This document shows positions 23,261-38,340 of a DNA stretch of 64,000 nucleotides, piece after piece. The position numbers and the translations under genes are program-made. Source of the DNA: Cryptomeria japonica (taxonomy: Eukaryota; Streptophyta; Pinopsida; Cupressales; Cupressaceae); contig NC_081406.1 in NCBI RefSeq assembly GCF_030272615.1, forward strand, positions 240,670,422 through 240,734,421, written 5' to 3'. Under the pieces are notes generated by a model that was not told the DNA's origin, ran no database searches, and saw only the letters and a program-made list of their open reading frames with translations. Within the stretch, counting starts at the first letter, position 1; each line of letters starts with the position of its first letter.

Positions 23261-23839
23261 TCAGATTGGTAACACAACTTCTCCTTTGGATGAACGCTCT
23301 GCATCATCATAGGCTTTTATGGTTATCTTTTTGTGGGGATCTACTGATTCAACTGCATATCCCAATGATGTGACCAATTGTAGTCTACAGATATTTAGGC
23401 CTGCTCCATTATCAATCAAGACTCGCTTGATCCTATGTTGGTTGATAAATCCTTCAACATGGAGTGAGACATTATGAGGTTGTTGGAAGGATGTATTGTC
23501 ACTTTCTGAGAAAGTGAGACATGGTGATGACCTCAGACTACCAACCATAGCTTGAAATTGATCTGTGTTTAGATTGGAAGGGACTAACACCTCTTGGAGA
23601 GCTTGATCCAAGATTGTTTTATGAGATGGGGATAGGCACAACAACTCTAAGATAGATATAAGTGCGGGCATTTTATCTAATTGTTCCACAAGGTTGTATT
23701 GCTTTGGGATGGAGGTGGTGCCTTGTGGAGTTGCTTTAATGGTGATCTTGCTATGACACATAACAACATTGCAAGTAGGGCTTGGATTTTTTATGGTAAT
23801 GGTTGCAATTTGTTCATTGGCATCATATAGGTGATTCAT
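23261..23839 (-). pseudogene. Gypsy aspartic protease region
   Basis: A 192-codon open piece. RVLIDNGAGLNICRL near its C-terminal third is the gypsy protease active site in its Tat form, with DNGAG in place of DTGSS. The segment before it is the usual N-terminal extension. It would cut the Gag-Pol precursor. Confidence 0.82.
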
Positions 23840-23995
23840 AGTGTAATTATAGGCATGTCACATATAATTGGTTGTATCTGTGTTTCTCCCTGAAGTGGAA
23901 GGACTCCTTTGATCTTGTGATGGAAGTGGATTTTTAAACATAAGGTGATTATTGTTTTTGGTTTTTGGGTCATGTCCTTCAATTTCAATCTCACC

Positions 23996-25470
23996 TCAGT
24001 CAATAAGATCATGAACAAGATCTTTCAATCTATGATAATTACTTGTTTTATGCCCTTTCCTTTGATGGAATTCACAATGTTCATTATCCGTCCACCATGG
24101 AGGTTTGACTTGAGGTTCATAATTAGATGTACTGGGTAAGGTCACTAGATTTGACGAGACCAATTGACGTAACACTGTTTCAATAGGTTCCCCTAAGGGA
24201 GTGTATGTACGTTTTGGTTTATAATTTTGTGGTCTGTGCCTTTGTTCTTCTTGCTGAATATTCCATCCTTGATTTGGTGGGGGAGGAATCATGTTGGTCT
24301 TAGGAGGGGGTTTTGCCCCACAAATCGGACCACAGGTTGTGCATTCTTTATAGTCCTTGCATCTAGAACCCCATCATTGACGATGTTTTTGTTTTTATTC
24401 CTGAAGTTAGGTTTATCACTGTTGAAGCGTGGACAAGGGGCATCTTTTGGTTCATTGTATATTTTGATAAGCCCCTTTTTGATGAGGGCCCTTTCACATT
24501 TTAAACCCCATGTGATCATGTCATTGAAAGACTCTGTGCCTTTCATGTCTAAATGAAATTCCATTTCTTCATTCAAGTTGGAAATACATATTTCCACTAG
24601 CTCTCTTTTAGGTAGCTAAAGGGAACATCTACTAGACATTTGTTGCCATCATTGCAGAAAAGATGAAAATAGCTCCCCTGGTTTTTGCTTGGTGTTACAC
24701 AGGTTTGCCATAGTGATATAACGCTCTATGTTGTGGGAATAATGTGCAATGAATTTCTGGATCAATTCTTCGAATGTTCTAATGCCACCTGTGAGTTCGG
24801 AAAACCATTGCATTGTTGTGCATGCCAAACTTTGAGGAAAGAGATGCATTAGGTATGTGTCTTCATATGCCACTTCTAGGCAAGCAGAGTGAAATTCTCT
24901 AACATGATCCCGAGGGTCTCCTTTTCCTCGATACTTTTCAAACTTAGGTGTTTCAAACCCTCGTGGAAAAGGTGGCATATGTAGATCCCTATCAAAGGGA
25001 TAGGGACAAATATCATTAAGTGAAAATTGGTTTGTTTTCACACCACTGTGGAGTTGTTGGGCGAGATTCTTGACTTGTTGCCGCAACATGTCAATGTCAT
25101 TTGGAGGTGGAGGAGGTGGGGAATTTCCTTGATGAAGATTGTATCTCATGTGATCTTGACCTCTTCCCTCCTCATTACGACTCTGGTGTTCTGAGGCTTG
25201 CCATATTTGTGTTGTATCAAAATCAAAGCGTAGTTTGGGTCCCTCTTTGGCAAGTCTTAAAAAGTGAGCATCCGCATTGTTTCTTAGGATCTCATCAAAA
25301 AGTCGATTGAAGAGGGGGTTGTGTTGTGCCCTTTCGATTGCTTCAGGAGTGGGAGTATGAAGATTTTCATCATTTGTGTTTCCTCCAAGAGATTCTTGGA
25401 ATTCATTGAGATTTTCCTCTTCTTCCTCTTCGATCGCTTGTTGTCTTGTCCTTGATCTGGTTTGAGCCAT
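23996..25470 (-). pseudogene. Gypsy gag (broken)
   Basis: The start is the ATG at 25470, giving MAQTRSRTRQQ and a run of glutamates; the open frame that reaches further upstream to 25575 is an extension. Capsid-like sequence with FEKYRGKGDPRDHVREF and WFSELTGGIRTFEELIQKF follows. The frame shifts near 24640 and again near 24290. The end carries CEFHQRKGHKTSNYHRLKD, the zinc-binding motif of Tat-type gag with the last cysteine replaced by tyrosine. Confidence 0.87.
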
Positions 25471-27359
25471 TTTGATTGAAATTTTTTGTTGAAGTTTGAT
25501 GAAAATTATGATGAGTTGATGATGAAATGAGAGATAAATGTTTGGTGAAGTGTTTAGCATATGGATCTCTAGCACTAAAGGTTTGATGTTACCAAAGTCC
25601 TTTTATGAATTGCTTGTTGTGTTTGTTGATAATGTTTGATATGATAAGGTTTAGAGAGGCCTGAGATGTGTTACAGACCCAACTACCTAGTAATGAGAGG
25701 ATGCACTCATAGACTAGTTTTAACCTGCATAGAAATGTCTCTTAGGAGGAGTTTATCCTAGATGTAAAGACACTCTAAAAGTGGTGTGTTTGTTTTTTGT
25801 TCAAGCAATTTACTAAAAAATAGAACTTTAGGACAAGACCTTCTTATGCTTCGAGAGTTGGAATGGATTGATGATGTGTGAATGGGAGAATGGATGAAAT
25901 GTTAACTTCAATAAAACCTCTATGTTACAAATGGGACAAATTATTCCTCTTCTCTTTAGGGGGTTGGTGGTTCTTTCCTAGTTGAGTTATATGTGATGCA
26001 AATGTCTAGAAAGAAAGCAGGATTGATTTTGCCTCCTTTGTTTTTATGATAGCTCAATGCTCTATATTGAGTAAAATCTCTATGGTTTAAAGACTCTTCA
26101 GCAAATTCATTAGATTTTCCTTGAAGATATAGACACATGTGACATAAGAAGGTTCTATGTGAGATAAAGATTTGTCTATTGAGATAGAAACATCTCCTTC
26201 TTTTGATGAAAGCCTTTGAGCTTAGTGGTCTTTTCTTCAAATTAATATTTTGATGAAGATTCTTCCTTCTCAAAATGTGAAGGATGGTCATATAGTTTTG
26301 ATACCTTTGCTTGTCTCTTTGGTTTTTGATCTTTGTCAAATGTTGGTGTTTTTGAAATTTCTGTGTTGGATGAATAGTTGTTTTGGAATTTGGTTTTTGA
26401 TTTTTCTCTGACAAGAAAACAAAGCAAGAACACAAACACAAGAATGTTGCCTCAAAAGGCACAAATAAGTGTGGGTCTAAATCAACCCAATCTTTGGACT
26501 TTTATGACCCTTTCTTTCCAAATGTTTTTGAGTATATTGTTCCAAAAACCCTGAAGTCAACTCAGTTTATCACTAGTCTTGACACAAAATGAAGACACTT
26601 CAAATACACTTTATCCCTAAGGTCAAATGCCCAGTTGCAATAATTTTAGCCTACATCTTGATATTTCTTCAACTTTGGTACTACATACCTTATGAATCCC
26701 ACCGTGGCAGGTAAGGATGTGATATACTAAGTCTTGCACGGGCATAACAAATAGATTATCCCTATGATGGGGGAGTCACCACTTTTATCAAGCTACAAGT
26801 AGCCTTTCAAAAAGATATGTTTCTACTCAAGGAAATATGTATGCTGAGTATCTTGGGAGCAAAACCATCTATGCTCTTGCACTGAACTTCTCACAAATAT
26901 CCTCAATCAATAGAATGGGTGGGCTACTATATAAAGGTGTTTAGTAATTTTTGATGTCTTTGGACATAAGTTAATTCTGTAGTGACTCACTTAAGAGCCT
27001 TGTAACTTGTGGTGGGGCACATTTGTCCTTTCAGCAAGTTACACTGTAGGAATAGCTATACCTAAGGCTACAACTTTCGATCACACCTGATTTCTATAGA
27101 GGCTCGAAGGATTTATCGCGCGAGATCATTCCGAAGAGTGATGTGTCTCTTGGGAGGCCTCTCTTAAAAATATAAACTTTGAGTGTTACTAACACTTTTC
27201 TCTTGCACCTAGGACCACGAAAGCCAAGGGAGAAGATAGTGTGTGTTAGAAGTAGGACCACTCTACAGATTTTGCACAAACATGCCAAACGTGAAAGACA
27301 CTTGTTCTTTTGAACCCATCATCACAATGTGATCTATTTGTTACTTGGAGATGTTGCTC

Positions 27360-27660
27360 CAACAACCATGGTGTTGTTTTTAGCCAAGATAGCAAAATGA
27401 AGTGTTCGTTTTATCCAAGATTGCAAAATGATTGTTCTTTTTAAACTCGAAAAAAATAACAAGTTGATCGTTCTTTTTAGCCCATATTGCAAGATGTGAA
27501 TGTTCATTTTAGCCAAGATTGAAAAAATGACAGTTCGTTTTAATCCAAGATAGCAATGTGCATGTTCATTTTAAATTGTTTGTTGCGCAAAATAAGACAA
27601 TGTGAATGCTCATTTTAACCCAAGATAGCAATGTGATTGTTCGTTTTAAACCATTTGTTG
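27360..27660. repeat. Diverged tandem repeats in the gypsy leader
   Basis: Repeated phrases of the type TGTTCATTTTAACCCAAGAT followed by AGCAATGTGA occur about eight times with spacing from 30 to 60 bases. Units are heavily mutated. Confidence 0.7.
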
Positions 27661-29532
27661 AAAAAAATGAAATTGGCTATCCTAGGATTGATCAATTTTA
27701 CACAATTTAGAGATGTTAGAGAAAATATTGCAAAATCAAAGTCTTCAACACTTACAAAACAACTTGTTAGAAAGATGCTCCTTGATATCCTGCACAAGAT
27801 ATAAACCCAAAATTAGTTCCCAAAATGAAAAATAGATAACCAAACAAAATAGCAAATTTATAAACATTTGTCTAACAAACTAATCTAATCTCACTAATGA
27901 AAATTAGACCTAAATTTAACCTAACAAATAAAATTACATCTAATTTTAAAAATTAAATTAACAAAAATAATTAAAATTTAAACTAAAATTATATTAAGAT
28001 TAACTTTAAAAAAATTCTAATTCAAACTAACTTAAAAAATCTGAAAAAAGAAACATTTTAAAGACTAACTTAAAAAAATTATAAAAAAGGAAACATTTTA
28101 AAAACTAAGTTTAAAAGCTAACTTAAAAAGAGAAACTAACTTAAGCCTTTACTCCTTTAGCCCCACGTGGGCTCTGAAACAAGTTTTTTTTTTTGTTCTC
28201 TTTTAAAAAAAAGAAACTTTCAATGCATGCAATGGATTCGGTGAAATAGGTTTTTGGAAACTTGTAGGATATGTGTGAGATGGATATTGTTTGATCTGTT
28301 GTTTTAGAAAAAAATGAATGTGCTGAAAAGATTGTTAGAAATTTCAAACAAAAGCACTTGACAGGTGTAAAAGTCAAATTCCAGAGATGTGTTTATGTTA
28401 AACAGGAAATGAACTAAATGATGTGTTGAAAGGGCATTGAAATAATTTTCAAGCAAAGGCACACAGGGCCTGCACACAATGCATTCACAAAAAAGGCTAG
28501 TACACTCATGTTTTGCAACTTGGTTGGGGTAAATGATGAATACGAAAGCCTTTGTTCACAGTCTTCCTTTGTTATCATCCTTGTTCACTGTCTGTGCGTA
28601 GTGGAGTTTCGAAACAGATTATGGACATCATGGTGGACAGATTTTGTAGCAAAAATGATAGCATGATATGCACAAAATAGATTTTGTAGAACCGACATTA
28701 GAAATTTCACTACAAATGCAACTGGTAGACAGAAAGCCAAATTCGACAACTTTTGTCGGCCTCCTTCCAGCCTGTGTTTAGATGGGAGATTGGGACTGGA
28801 TATGGGTATCTATGCAAGCACGTATAGCAACGGGTAGAATGTCTCAAAGAGATGACATCTCATGAAACACAATGTTTAGAAGCCATGCACAAAATAGTTA
28901 ATGCAGAATATACAGAAAATGAATTTGTTGCACAGGCTTTAGAAACTTTCCACCAAATGCTATTTGTAAGCATTGTTTGAGAGAATACCTCAAAAAGATA
29001 TTATATCATGGAATACATGACTTGCAAGATATACACAAAAACAATTTGTTGAAAGACTTTAAAAACTTTCATATAAATGTAATCATCCTCCCTGCTTGTC
29101 CCCCCTGTTCGTGCTGACAGAAAGCAATGGTCTTGTTGATTAAAGCATTGAAGAAGGCTTTAAAAAATTTCAAGCAAATGCAACTTCTTTAGGTGTAAAG
29201 CCGTATTCATTGATTTGTGCCTGCAAGACAAAGCAAACAAGGAAAATGGACAATATAGGGAGAACACCGCTTTCTTATGCTCTTCGATCCAGACACAGAA
29301 TATTGTGAAGTTTTGTGAAATGTTGGAGTTGTTAATGCCCTGGTCGACATACAAGAAAGGTTTGAAAGCAGAGAGCAATGCACAGTTTAGAACAAATTCT
29401 TCAAAGAGATGCCATTGCATGGACAACAATGATAATCAGTAAAAATAAAGTAAACCAATACACCAAACTAACTTTGTTAGAAACAAAAACTAATAGCGAT
29501 ATGTGAGGAATCAAACAGGAACCAAATGATTC

Positions 29533-29548
29533 ACATCAGGTTCACCAA
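29533..29548 (-). other. Putative primer binding site of the gypsy element
   Basis: On the minus strand, one or two bases after the 5' LTR, TGGTGAACCTGATGTG starts with the TGG expected opposite a tRNA CCA end. I cannot assign the tRNA with confidence. Confidence 0.6.
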
Positions 29549-29549
29549 A

Positions 29550-32101
<2,552 letters not shown>

Positions 32102-33390
32102 GCAACACCCAAACTAGGAGTCATCCCTCAAGCCATATAAGTCAAGAAATATTTTTTTAGAATTAAAAGACCCCTCTGTGCCCAAAGTCATTGTTATAAA
32201 ATACAAAGTTAGAGAAACCAAAGGAATATTGATACACTTACGTACACACAATATTGGAACCAACTATCATACCCACCTAGTTATTCAAATGAAGATAGAA
32301 GTTATTTTAATAAGTGCAAAGATGTTAAAATTAGAATGAGAAAAAGAAGAGAATATATTACCTAGTGGAAATATAGTCAACAAGGACACTTTACACATGA
32401 TTGCGAGGAAAAAGAGAAGAAAGCATGTGGGATTTGTGAAAACTTATAATATAACTTATTCTCGTGTGATAGGGCACATCAATAGTTTAAAAATTCCCTC
32501 TATACTCAATTAGTGATTAACTACATGATCCTAGTCCAACAAGGGGGCCAATATAATATTCAAACTCCACAAAAATCCACTGTAAGGAGTAAGAATGACC
32601 CATAAAGAATAAATTGAATAAAAAAATATAATAACATTATATATTTGATGAACAACATGGTCTAGCTTAAGAATACCAATATAAAATAAGACAAAATGGC
32701 ATATTATAGTATAAGGAGAGAAACATAGATAGAAAGACATATTATAGTGAGATAATTATTTTTTATATTTGATGATTAATGGGAAAATGATGGAAGATGA
32801 GATTCAAAGGTGATTTATTTCAATCTACACCTACTTTCCTTATCTATATTGCTACTAGTAATTTACCTCTACTAGCATCATGTTCTTTAAAAGACACAGG
32901 TCATGTCTTATGTGACTTTGTGTGTTAAAATATTTAGAACCTTTTAAAAAAACTATTGGTTTGAATATTTCCTTGAGATATCCTATCATAACTAACTCTA
33001 AAATTTATGTTCTTTCCTTCGACAAAAGTGCACCCTTTATCTTGCAGGTTACATCCCTTATATCATCAATGACTATAATGTTCATATATCTCTTCTTCTA
33101 ATGGATTCTCTTTGTTTAGAATCTATCTAGGAGTGATTGAACTTATTTGTTTGCCTCTTATCGAATCCCCCACCATAATGCTATCAAAATCCTTTTTATA
33201 ATAAATTACTCAAAAAATTATAATAAACAATTATTTTTGTAACTTATTAGGGCCTAGTTTCTTGCCACAAAAAAAAACTAATAATTTCATTAATTTACAA
33301 CCTGCGGAGTGAAATTTATATAAACACCAATTTCATAATAAATATTTTAATTATACTCTAAATGACCTAAAATATGAATTGTATTAATCC
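32102..33390 (+). repeat. Repeat R1, degenerate element with a zinc-knuckle-like motif
   Basis: Homologous to 46970-48215 (R2), and its first 30 bases also to 45842-45871. In R2 these parts are 1.1 kb apart, so R1 has lost or R2 has gained the middle. Near 32380-32420 one frame reads YSQQGHFTHDC followed by EEKEKKACGICEN; R2 has the matching HFTNDC and KKTCGIYEN. This resembles a CCHC knuckle of a gag-like protein. The rest is full of stops and no pol domain is visible. It could be a retrotransposon or another reverse-transcribing element; the class stays open. Confidence 0.6.
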
Positions 33391-33565
33391 AATATTCCTT
33401 TTATCAACACTCTAGAATTTAAAGAAAGCTATTATGCAACCCTAAGAGGGAATTTGGTAAAAACCCTTATTTCATGATAACCCTTCAAATTTATTCCAAA
33501 TGGCCTCAAGTTTGGATTGTATTAGCTTCAATATGTCCTTTATCAACCCTCAAATATAGGAAAAA
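33290..33565. repeat. Two diverged direct repeats of about 130 bp
   Basis: The stretch around TTCATAATAAATATTTT then AAATGACCTAAAATATG (33320-33420) recurs as TTCATGATAACCC then AAATGGCCTCAAGTTTG (33470-33560), each followed by a TTGTATTA run and TTATCAAC. Confidence 0.6.
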
Positions 33566-34605
33566 AAATCCAATTGAGAGTGATATGGACTTTATGTAAT
33601 CCACCTCCTAAATAAAACAACTACGTGTTTCTTACCTTCAATATTTTGAGTCATGTTCTAATGTCACTTGTAGGGAAAAAACTTGCACAATAAAATAATA
33701 TAGTAGGAAATATGTTTCAAATTCTTGCTAATTATACCTTATAACAATAAGCTTTTAACTTAATCAAGAGGTAAGGTAGGCACATTATTAGCTACGCATA
33801 AAACTTTACATATTGTAGCATTTGGGACATAATATCAATGTACTTACAACCTTTTACAAAAATTAAAAAAGGGTTTGCAATAACTGTACACTCCCTCTCC
33901 TTTCTCTTTCTTAAAAGTCATAAAAAAGATAATAGAGTATACTAAGAAAATTACATATAAACCAATAACTAATATTCATTTCGCTTTTGATCTTTTTTAC
34001 ATTTAACTAGCTTGATTTGGTGTAACATCTTGTTTCCAACAAATATCTATTTTCAACACAAAACATCTAACATAAAAAAGCTAATTTTAACTTTTTGAAT
34101 GCAATATTTTCCCAAAAGTTACTTTTTCTAGCTTGAAAAAATACTTTACCTTTTTCAAATAAATAATTTAAAAGCTATATTATTTTATAGTTTTAATCAT
34201 TTCACATGCAAGTGAACATTTCACTAAATGAAATGTCGAATAGCAGCAACAACAAAATAAGAGGTAGGGTTTCCTCTACTACTATAGATGTTGATAAAAT
34301 GATAACCCAAATGGAGTTGGGTTTATTCCGCCTAAGAGGGTGTGGGTTTGAGTTTGGAGATGGGCTAGGGATTGGATTTGGTTGTATTGGGGCTTTTCCA
34401 CTACATCATTTTCCTTTTGGGTGTGCCCCTTACTCTTGTCAAAGGTTTGGAAGATCTTCTCCCCTGTGTGAGTGGTCCTTTCCTATAGATTTTATGGGTT
34501 TTTTCCTTTGCCTTGAGCTTGAGATGTGTATTCTTCATAGTGGGATCGAAGCCCTTTTTCTCTTGCTTTCCTTTGCTCATGGTTTGATGGAGGATTGATT
34601 ACTAT
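33566..34605. other. AT-rich spacer
   Basis: No recognised gene. A 130-codon plus-strand open frame at 34206-34598 is glycine- and phenylalanine-rich with no known motif. It directly abuts the copia RNase H remnant and may be a mutated part of an element. Confidence 0.5.
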
Positions 34606-34850
34606 CTGTTGTGACTATATAAGTGTCATTTCCTTAGCAAATAATCCAACTTTCAATATCAAAACAAAGGACATTGATGTTTAGTTTCATTTTGTTTGAG
34701 ATATGGTAGAGGATGGGAAGGTAAAATTGGAGAAGGTTGACACTTCAGCAAATGTTGCAAATGCATTAAAAAAACTAGTGAGAACAGAGAATTTTAGATG
34801 GTGTTGAGAGTCTATGGGCTTCATGGCCACTAAAATTTAAATTATGGTGT
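34606..34850 (+). pseudogene. Element E: end of copia RNase H
   Basis: The frame reads CDYISVISLANNPTF, then KDIDV, a stop, DMVEDGKVKLEKVDTSANV and ENFRWC, parallel to the end of element C's RNase H at 41300-41500. It has two in-frame stops. Everything upstream in pol is missing, so only the 3' end of this element survives. Confidence 0.85.
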
Positions 34851-34894
34851 AGATACCCCATTTGCTCTTGCAAGGTGTTCAACAAGTGGGAGAA

Positions 34895-35737
34895 TGTTAG
34901 GAAAATAGTTATTATTTATATTCATTTTTTGTTTGAGCATGAATTAGTCCAAAATTTTCACCAAAGATTTGGATTGGCTAGATAAGCATGTTGGTAAATT
35001 TTTGTTTGAAGATCATTTGTAGATTTGAATATATTAAAGTTTTTTATTTTTGAAAATTGTGAACAAAAGTTTTGCAAACAATTTTGAGGACCTAAAGGCT
35101 TTGAAATGACCCAAAAGTATCCATAACTGATATCACATGTTATATCTTGATATAACATGTCACGAGATTTCAAATGCTTCAAACAGTTCATGAATTAGAC
35201 ACCTAGTTCAAAAATTATGGCCTCCAAAAGTTGGGTCTTCTAAAATAGGAAATATTAAAATGTGTTGGACACATAAATGAGTTGTAAAAGGAAGCTACAC
35301 ATGTTGGTGTGTGAGTTGACATATCATAGAGAGTCTTAGATTGGGGATAAGTTGGGTGCCACATTTTGGGTGGGTTTTTCTCATGGTTTTTTAATACCAT
35401 TTAATGGTTTAATGTATTGTATCTCCTATATATATAAGGTGCGTGAGGTCAAGGTTTTCTATAGGAGTCTTACATCTATTGAGTTACCTTTGAATCTCTA
35501 GTTGGTTATACTCCTATGGGAAGCTTTCTCTACAAGTATATTGTATTTTGTTATTGTTTTCTAAATAATATATTGGGCGTCTTTTGGAGTGTGGATTTTT
35601 TCTTCTGAAAGGGCTTTTTCCACAATATATCTTGTGTTCATTGTTAATCTATTTGCACATTATATATCTCCTTCTATATGTGTTTCTTATTTTGTACTAG
35701 TTTAATATTCGTAAGACAATTTGCATTATCTCCTACA
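34895..35737 (+). repeat. LTR of element E
   Basis: It follows the purine-rich AACAAGTGGGAGAA, starts TGTTAGGAAAATAG and ends TCTCCTACA, so the ends form a short imperfect inverted repeat. A TATA box (CTATATATATAAGG) lies at about 35427-35440, at a sensible distance from the 3' end. No second LTR is in the window. Confidence 0.78.
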
Positions 35738-35999
35738 CTAGATAAGTGTAAGGAAGTGTTTTCCACATCTTAGGTTCCCTTTAGGAGATGGCACAATAGG
35801 TAGAGGGGCAAATAGAATACAAAATTCAACATGAATTGGAAGGAGTGGGAATTTAGATTTTTACTCGAGAGAGGCAAAAGGGAGAAAGCGGGAGGAATCC
35901 ATCACACTCTACTATTGAAAAGTACTTTTCCTATATTTATTTGGTTTTGTTATTTTAAAATTGGTACATAATATTGATTAAAATACATTCACAATAGAA
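35738..35999. other. Short spacer
   Basis: Nothing recognisable between the LTR of E and element C. Confidence 0.5.
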
Positions 36000-36004
36000 A
36001 TGAC
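36000..36004. repeat. Target site duplication of element C, left copy
   Basis: ATGAC, identical to 42983-42987 after the 3' LTR. Confidence 0.92.
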
Positions 36005-37406
36005 TGTTGGAAATATGTGCCTTGAATTAACTTGACTTGTGTTCAGACTGATCGGAGTAACCTATCTCGATGGAACAACTGTTGGTGTGATTTTTTTTGA
36101 CCGGCCAATGGAATCTTCTTCTTGTGATCAGTTAACAGGTGATCAATTTCAAGATGATCCAATGGCTGTTGCTATACCGTGATGGGAAGATGATCAAAAT
36201 TTATTCCCTACGGCTTGGTGACAACACACGTGAAGAAAAAGAAGCAAGTTAAAGACCCTGCTAGTTGAAGGTGAATCAATGATTGTGGCTATACTACATG
36301 ATGGAGATGCATGAACATTATCCATCACAGCTCGGCAACCAAGTGGTGGGGCCAGACAAGTTAGCAGCTCAAGCGAGTTAACGAGTGAGCAAGTCTGGGA
36401 TGATCGACCGATAGTCACTATACCGCTATGGTGAGATGCACGAAGGTTATCCTCTGTGACTTGGTGACCAAGGTGTGGCCCGACAAGAGAGCTTCATTTT
36501 GGGTTGTTAGTGAGGCCATGCTAAGATAGCAAGGTAGGGACCCTAGAGCCAATCAGGGGGTGTCGCGTGGTGGAGCACAGAAAGAGATCAAGGAAGATTG
36601 GATGATCAAGATAGTTGTTTGGTTGTCTTGCCAATGACCCAATGGAATTTCATTCGGTGATCGAGGTACTGTCATAGATCAAGAGAATCGGTTGTTTGCT
36701 ACACAGATACTCGATGAGGTTGCCTTCAACAATCGGGTTGATATCGGTGATCGTGTTGACAAGATGGAGCCAATCTGTTTGGAGCAGCATTAGTGGAGTC
36801 ACTAGTTCATCAGGAGATCAGAGCAATGTTTTTGTGGTCTTTTCGATGGCTGATGGAGTAGAAACAGACTACGGGTGTGCGCTTGAACCAAAGTCCAAAA
36901 GATAAACACTTGGACACTAAAGATGGTCTTGTCGGTGTATATGAATACGAACTGACCCGAATTCCTGGTGCATGTGGGATATTGTGTTTCTCATGAATGC
37001 AGACCGACGCAGACGGTTAGACTTCAAATCGTTGGTGCAGTTGCTCAGATGAGCTGTCAACAATCTGATATATGTAGCCATAGGATAACTATGGTGTTAT
37101 AACTAATAGCATGAGTCGATTGTAGCGTCCAGTTCGTGAGAATCTGAGAACGAATACTTGTAGTTGCAGACTAAAACTTTATTGTAAATTCATTTACTGG
37201 AAATAAAGTGTTTCAACTATTGGTGATGGGTTTTTTTCCCGGAAGGGTTTTCCCATGTAATTTTTGGTGTTGTGTCTCTGTGTTGATTCTATGTGTTTTG
37301 TCTATGTTATTCTTAACATTCTGTAAAAGTTTTAAACTGTATTCTTTCATGATCTTCTCTGTTAGTTGACATTAGGAAGGCATTTCCACACTATGATTTC
37401 CTTATA
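36005..37406 (+). repeat. 5' LTR of element C
   Basis: Starts TGTTGGAAATATGTG and ends TTTCCTTATA; the final CA seen in the 3' LTR is changed to TA. Nearly the same length as the 3' LTR. Confidence 0.93.
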
Positions 37407-37408
37407 AG

Positions 37409-37420
37409 TGGTATTAGATC
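37409..37420 (+). other. Primer binding site of element C
   Basis: TGGTATTAGATC, two bases after the LTR, a variant of the site matching initiator tRNA-Met. Confidence 0.85.
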
Positions 37421-37524
37421 TTGGCCCGTTTTGTTATCCTTGTTGGGTAGGGTTAGGCTTTTGTGTCAGTTCTATTTCAGTGGGATTCTTGCAAAGTGTC
37501 TACTTGTTTATTTTATAGGTTAAG

Positions 37525-38340
37525 ATGGTAAGCACCTTAGGAAGCCCAGACATGGATAAATTTAATGGTTCCAGTTTTGAACTATGGAAACTCAAGATGG
37601 AAGACTTGTCGGTCGACCGAGATGTTTGGATTGCCATGTCTACGCAAAAACCTACAAACATGAAGCAACAATATTGGGAATTAGCCGACCAGAAGGCAAG
37701 GGGTCTAATCAAGCTATGTCTTGCTGATTTTGTTCTGTTAAACGTCCATGAAGAGAAAACTGCACATCTTCTTTGGAATAAGTTGGGAGATATTTATCAA
37801 GGCAAGTCCCTGGTGAATAAACTTTTCTTGAGGAAGAAGTTGTACTCTCTGAAGATGGATGTAGCAACACCATTGGAAAACCACTTCAATGCATTAAAAA
37901 TGGTTCTTGTATAGTTAACTTCTGTTGGTGTGTCCATTCAGGAAGAAGAACGTTGCATGCTACTGTTATGTTCATTGCTTGACCCTTGGGATCACTTAGT
38001 GATGGCTATCGGTAGTCCTACAACCCAGTTCAAGATGGATATTGTGGTTAATACTCTTTTGTCAGAAGAAATGAGAATGAAGTCTTCTAAAATGATAAAA
38101 GATGCACTCTCTATTTGAGGCAGACCGAAGGACAAAGACAAGAAGAAAGGAAAGAAGTCCAAGTTCAAGTTTCAAGAGAGATCAAAATATTCAAGCAAGA
38201 AGTCAAAGATGACGTGTTGGAACTATGGGCAAAAAGGGCATATCCAAAAGGATTGCAAGGAGGAGGAGAAGAAGAAGTATTCTGACACTGAATCTTCTTA
38301 GAGTGATGCAGATGCATTTGTAGTAGCCCTAGCAATGCCT
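37525..38340 (+). pseudogene. Element C gag (stop-broken)
   Basis: Starts at ATG 37525 with a KFNGSSFELWKLKMEDLS motif typical of copia gag and continues through LWNKLGDIYQGKSLVNKLFL. Stops lie at 37915, 38116 and 38299, all in frame. The zinc knuckle reads CWNYGQKGHIQKDC near 38215-38256, with the second cysteine replaced by tyrosine. The product would form the particle and bind element RNA. Confidence 0.92.

Larger units (their letters stand above)
25471..29549 (-). other. Long 5' leader of the gypsy element
   Basis: A 4-kb region between primer site and gag. One minus-strand open piece of 168 codons (26462-25956) has no recognised domain. It could be a relic of the extra upstream ORF known in Ogre-type elements, but it is too degenerate to say. 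The stretch 27880-28140 is A-rich low-complexity DNA. Between 28320 and 29190 a phrase like CTTTAGAAATTTCAAGCAAA recurs every 100-140 bases, an old diverged repeat. Confidence 0.6.

Noticed and set aside
34611-34622. TATA-box-like ACTATATAAG
   Set aside because: It falls inside the codons for the RNase H remnant of element E (CDYISVISLA), so the match is chance.
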